Source of the DNA: Clostridia bacterium DTU022
GTDB taxonomy: Bacteria > Bacillota > Dethiobacteria > DTU022
Reading direction: 5' to 3'
NCBI GenBank assembly: GCA_001512835.1
Contig: LFRQ01000121.1
Coordinates: 1-34,862 of the forward strand
DNA length: 34,862 nucleotides
Part shown: in pieces, positions 33,435-34,862 of the stretch
Layout: every line of letters starts with the position of its first letter
Position numbering within the stretch: position 1 is the first letter of the stretch
Program-made: the position numbers and the translations under genes
The notes under the pieces: model-generated
What the model was told of the DNA's origin: nothing
Databases searched by the model: none
Seen by the model: only the letters and a program-made list of their open reading frames with translations

Positions 33435-33460
33435 CCTCGCCGGGGCTGGAACCGGCGAGG
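33435..33460 (+). promoter_or_regulatory. hairpin between isomerase and Gfo/Idh/MocA genes
   Basis: CCTCGCCGG pairs perfectly with CCGGCGAGG over the 8-base loop ggctggaa, 3 bases after the isomerase stop. There is no T run. It is another intra-operon hairpin. Confidence 0.8.
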
Positions 33461-33500
33461 AGCTAGCCAAGGGATCATTATATCCAGGGAGGTTTATATA

Positions 33501-34640
33501 ATGGCAGAACGCAAAAAAATCGGGATTGGCATGCTGGGTGCGGGATGGATGGGCCGGGCCCACACCAATGCCTATATTACGGCCCGGTATATGTTCTGGC
33601 CCACCAGCAACTGGGAGCCGGAACTGGTAGTGATTGGAAGCTCTACCGAAGAGAAGGGAAAACTGGCCGCCCAGCGGTTTGGCTACCAGCAGGGAGTGGG
33701 AGGCTACGAGGCGATCATTAACAACCCCCGGGTGGACGTATTTGACAACGTAACCCCCGACCGTATCCACGTGGAGCCTTCCATCGCAGCGGCCAAGGCC
33801 GGCAAGCATGTTATCTGTGAAAAGCCCCTGGCCGTCGGCGCCCGGGATGCCAAGAGAATGCTGGACGCCGTAAATGAAGCCAAGGTAAAGCACCTGTGCT
33901 GCTTTAACTACCGCTTCTTCCCGGCCGTTCAACTGGCTTACGATTTAATTCAGGACGGCGTCTTGGGCAAGATCTATCACTTCTCCGGGAACTATTACCA
34001 GGACCACGGCAGCGATGAGAATACGCCGGCGGAGGACATCTGGTATATCGGCTGGTCGGGAGTTGCCCAGGGGATTACTTCCCACCTCATCGACATGTCG
34101 CGGTTTTTAATCGGCGAGGTGGAGTCCGTGCACGGCATGGTCAGGACCTACAACAAGGTAAGAAATTCCAAGAACGGCCCCATCGACGTGACGGCGGACG
34201 AGGGCTTCTTCTCCATGGTGGAGTTTGCCAATGGAGTAACGGGCGTTTACCAGAGCCTGGGTGTGGCCAACGGCCGGCGCAGCCGCTTCTCCTTTGAGAT
34301 TTACGGCTCCAAGGGCAGCCTGGCCTGGAACGTGGAAGAGCCGAACTTCCTGGACATCTATCTGTCCGAATCGGCCGATCCCAGGGTTCTCGGCTTTACC
34401 AGGGTCTGCGCCACCGAGCCCAACCATCCCTTCATGAACGTGTGGTGGCCGCCGGGACACACCCTGGGCTGGGAGCACGGCCATATCAACATGATCGCCC
34501 ACTTCCTGGATTGCGTGGCCAACGACAAGCCGGTAGCTCCCCGGGCGGCTACCTTCGAGGATGGCTACAAGGTGGCCGTGATCATCGACACTATTAACGA
34601 ATCGTCGAAGCAGGGGAAGAAGCTGGCGGTACAGTACTAG
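33501..34640 (+). CDS. Gfo/Idh/MocA family oxidoreductase
   Basis: A 379-aa NAD(P)-dependent dehydrogenase of the glucose-fructose oxidoreductase/inositol dehydrogenase family. The Rossmann motif is IGMLGAGWMGRAHTNAY; the catalytic lysine motif is CEKPLAVGARDAKRM. The C-terminal sheet domain contains GITSHLIDMSRFLIGEV with the catalytic-region Asp/His, and IYGSKGSLAWN. Family members oxidise ring hydroxyls of sugars or cyclitols, or cleave glycosidic bonds by an oxidative route. The substrate is unknown. The ATG follows ccagggagg at good spacing. It is the last gene of the operon, and a 13-base-pair perfect hairpin follows the stop. Confidence 0.92.
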   Translation: MAERKKIGIGMLGAGWMGRAHTNAYITARYMFWPTSNWEPELVVIGSSTEEKGKLAAQRFGYQQGVGGYEAIINNPRVDVFDNVTPDRIHVEPSIAAAKAGKHVICEKPLAVGARDAKRMLDAVNEAKVKHLCCFNYRFFPAVQLAYDLIQDGVLGKIYHFSGNYYQDHGSDENTPAEDIWYIGWSGVAQGITSHLIDMSRFLIGEVESVHGMVRTYNKVRNSKNGPIDVTADEGFFSMVEFANGVTGVYQSLGVANGRRSRFSFEIYGSKGSLAWNVEEPNFLDIYLSESADPRVLGFTRVCATEPNHPFMNVWWPPGHTLGWEHGHINMIAHFLDCVANDKPVAPRAATFEDGYKVAVIIDTINESSKQGKKLAVQY

Positions 34641-34658
34641 GGAAAGCCTGAGGCCTGA

Positions 34659-34687
34659 CTGGAGTGTCCGCCCCGCGGACACTCCAG
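34659..34687 (+). terminator. 13-base-pair hairpin at the end of the operon
   Basis: CTGGAGTGTCCGC pairs perfectly with GCGGACACTCCAG over a CCC loop, 18 bases after the last stop. There is no T run, so termination may be inefficient. Its last bases overlap the start of the fourth GTGCCTGGCAC repeat. Confidence 0.6.
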
Positions 34688-34782
34688 TGCCTGGCACGTC
34701 AACTTTGTCAACTAGATTGAATATTCTGAATAGTAATACCCTACCCGGCAATTTTGTCAATTTTATTTGAATGTTGAATGAA
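34686..34782. repeat. GTGCCTGGCAC repeat, copy 4, with a degenerate second unit
   Basis: AGTGCCTGGCACGTCAACTT with the GTCAACTTTGTCAAC core and AT-rich tail occupies 34686-34731. A weaker unit (CCCGGCAATTTTGTCAATTT, then ATTTGAATGTTGAA) follows at 34744-34782. The two-unit arrangement matches copies 2 and 3. Confidence 0.75.
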
Positions 34783-34786
34783 ATGG

Positions 34787-34831
34787 TTGACAAAGAAAAG
34801 TTTTCCATATATAATCAAATGTTGTGATTAT
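34787..34831 (+). promoter_or_regulatory. consensus promoter with overlapping dyad operator
   Basis: TTGACA (34787-34792) and TATAAT (34810-34815) are exactly 17 bases apart. ATAATCA (34811-34817) and TGATTAT (34825-34831) form an inverted repeat covering the -10 and start point, a classic repressor position. A strong ribosome-binding site (gggggag, 34851-34857) shows that a gene begins just beyond the window. Confidence 0.8.
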
Positions 34832-34862
34832 TAGGGTAATATTGAGGTTTGGGGGAGATTTT

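Noticed and set aside
4834-34731. CRISPR-like reading of the GTCAAC repeats
   Set aside because: The copies are many kilobases apart, with no regular spacers and no cas genes.

Overview
The window reads as part of the chromosome of a GC-rich Firmicute, most likely an anaerobic or thermophilic Clostridia lineage (Moorella or Peptococcaceae-like). The basis is strong Shine-Dalgarno sites, frequent GTG/TTG starts, a diaminopimelate dehydrogenase of the Symbiobacterium type, a PadR/HAAS-type regulatory pair, a corrinoid-type activation domain and many GC-rich hairpins. No rRNA, tRNA, CRISPR array or intact transposase was seen. The taxonomic call is inference.

Left third (1-11.9 kb, mostly + strand). 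It holds a partial PEP-synthase/PPDK-like phosphotransferase that lacks the C-terminal barrel, an unusual long GAPDH-like protein, DNA polymerase IV, an MBL-fold hydrolase, an unrecognised protein with its own promoter, a convergent corrinoid-type activation-domain protein, a FAD oxidoreductase with a C-terminal Rieske domain, and a membrane glycosyltransferase.

Middle (12-24.4 kb). An ehuBCDA-type (ectoine/hydroxyectoine) ABC transporter runs on the - strand. Its ehuB-ehuC gap can form competing hairpins, and ehuA probably uses an ATT start. Next comes a decayed stretch, then a PadR repressor overlapping a HAAS/DUF1700-like membrane protein that carries a frameshift in an A6 run. A sugar-type cluster follows: a ferredoxin-like aldo/keto reductase, a GPH-family symporter and a frameshifted aldose 1-epimerase. 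After a bidirectional terminator come a type II meso-diaminopimelate dehydrogenase and a class III aminotransferase, both on the - strand.

Right third (24.7-34.6 kb, all + strand). One catabolic operon starts from a strong promoter. It encodes a CUT2-type lipoprotein binding protein, two separate single-domain ATPases with complementary loss of catalytic motifs, one permease, a metal-dependent amidohydrolase, an M24/creatinase-fold protein missing most metal ligands, a fucose/arabinose isomerase-like protein and a Gfo/Idh/MocA dehydrogenase. Several gene junctions carry long perfect hairpins. The substrate cannot be read from the sequence. This operon is the best candidate for an undescribed system. 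The window ends with a consensus promoter overlapped by a dyad, which drives a gene beyond the edge.

A short repeat family beginning with the palindrome GTGCCTGGCAC occurs four times. A second family of GGCCGG/CCGGCC hairpins is scattered through the intergenic DNA.
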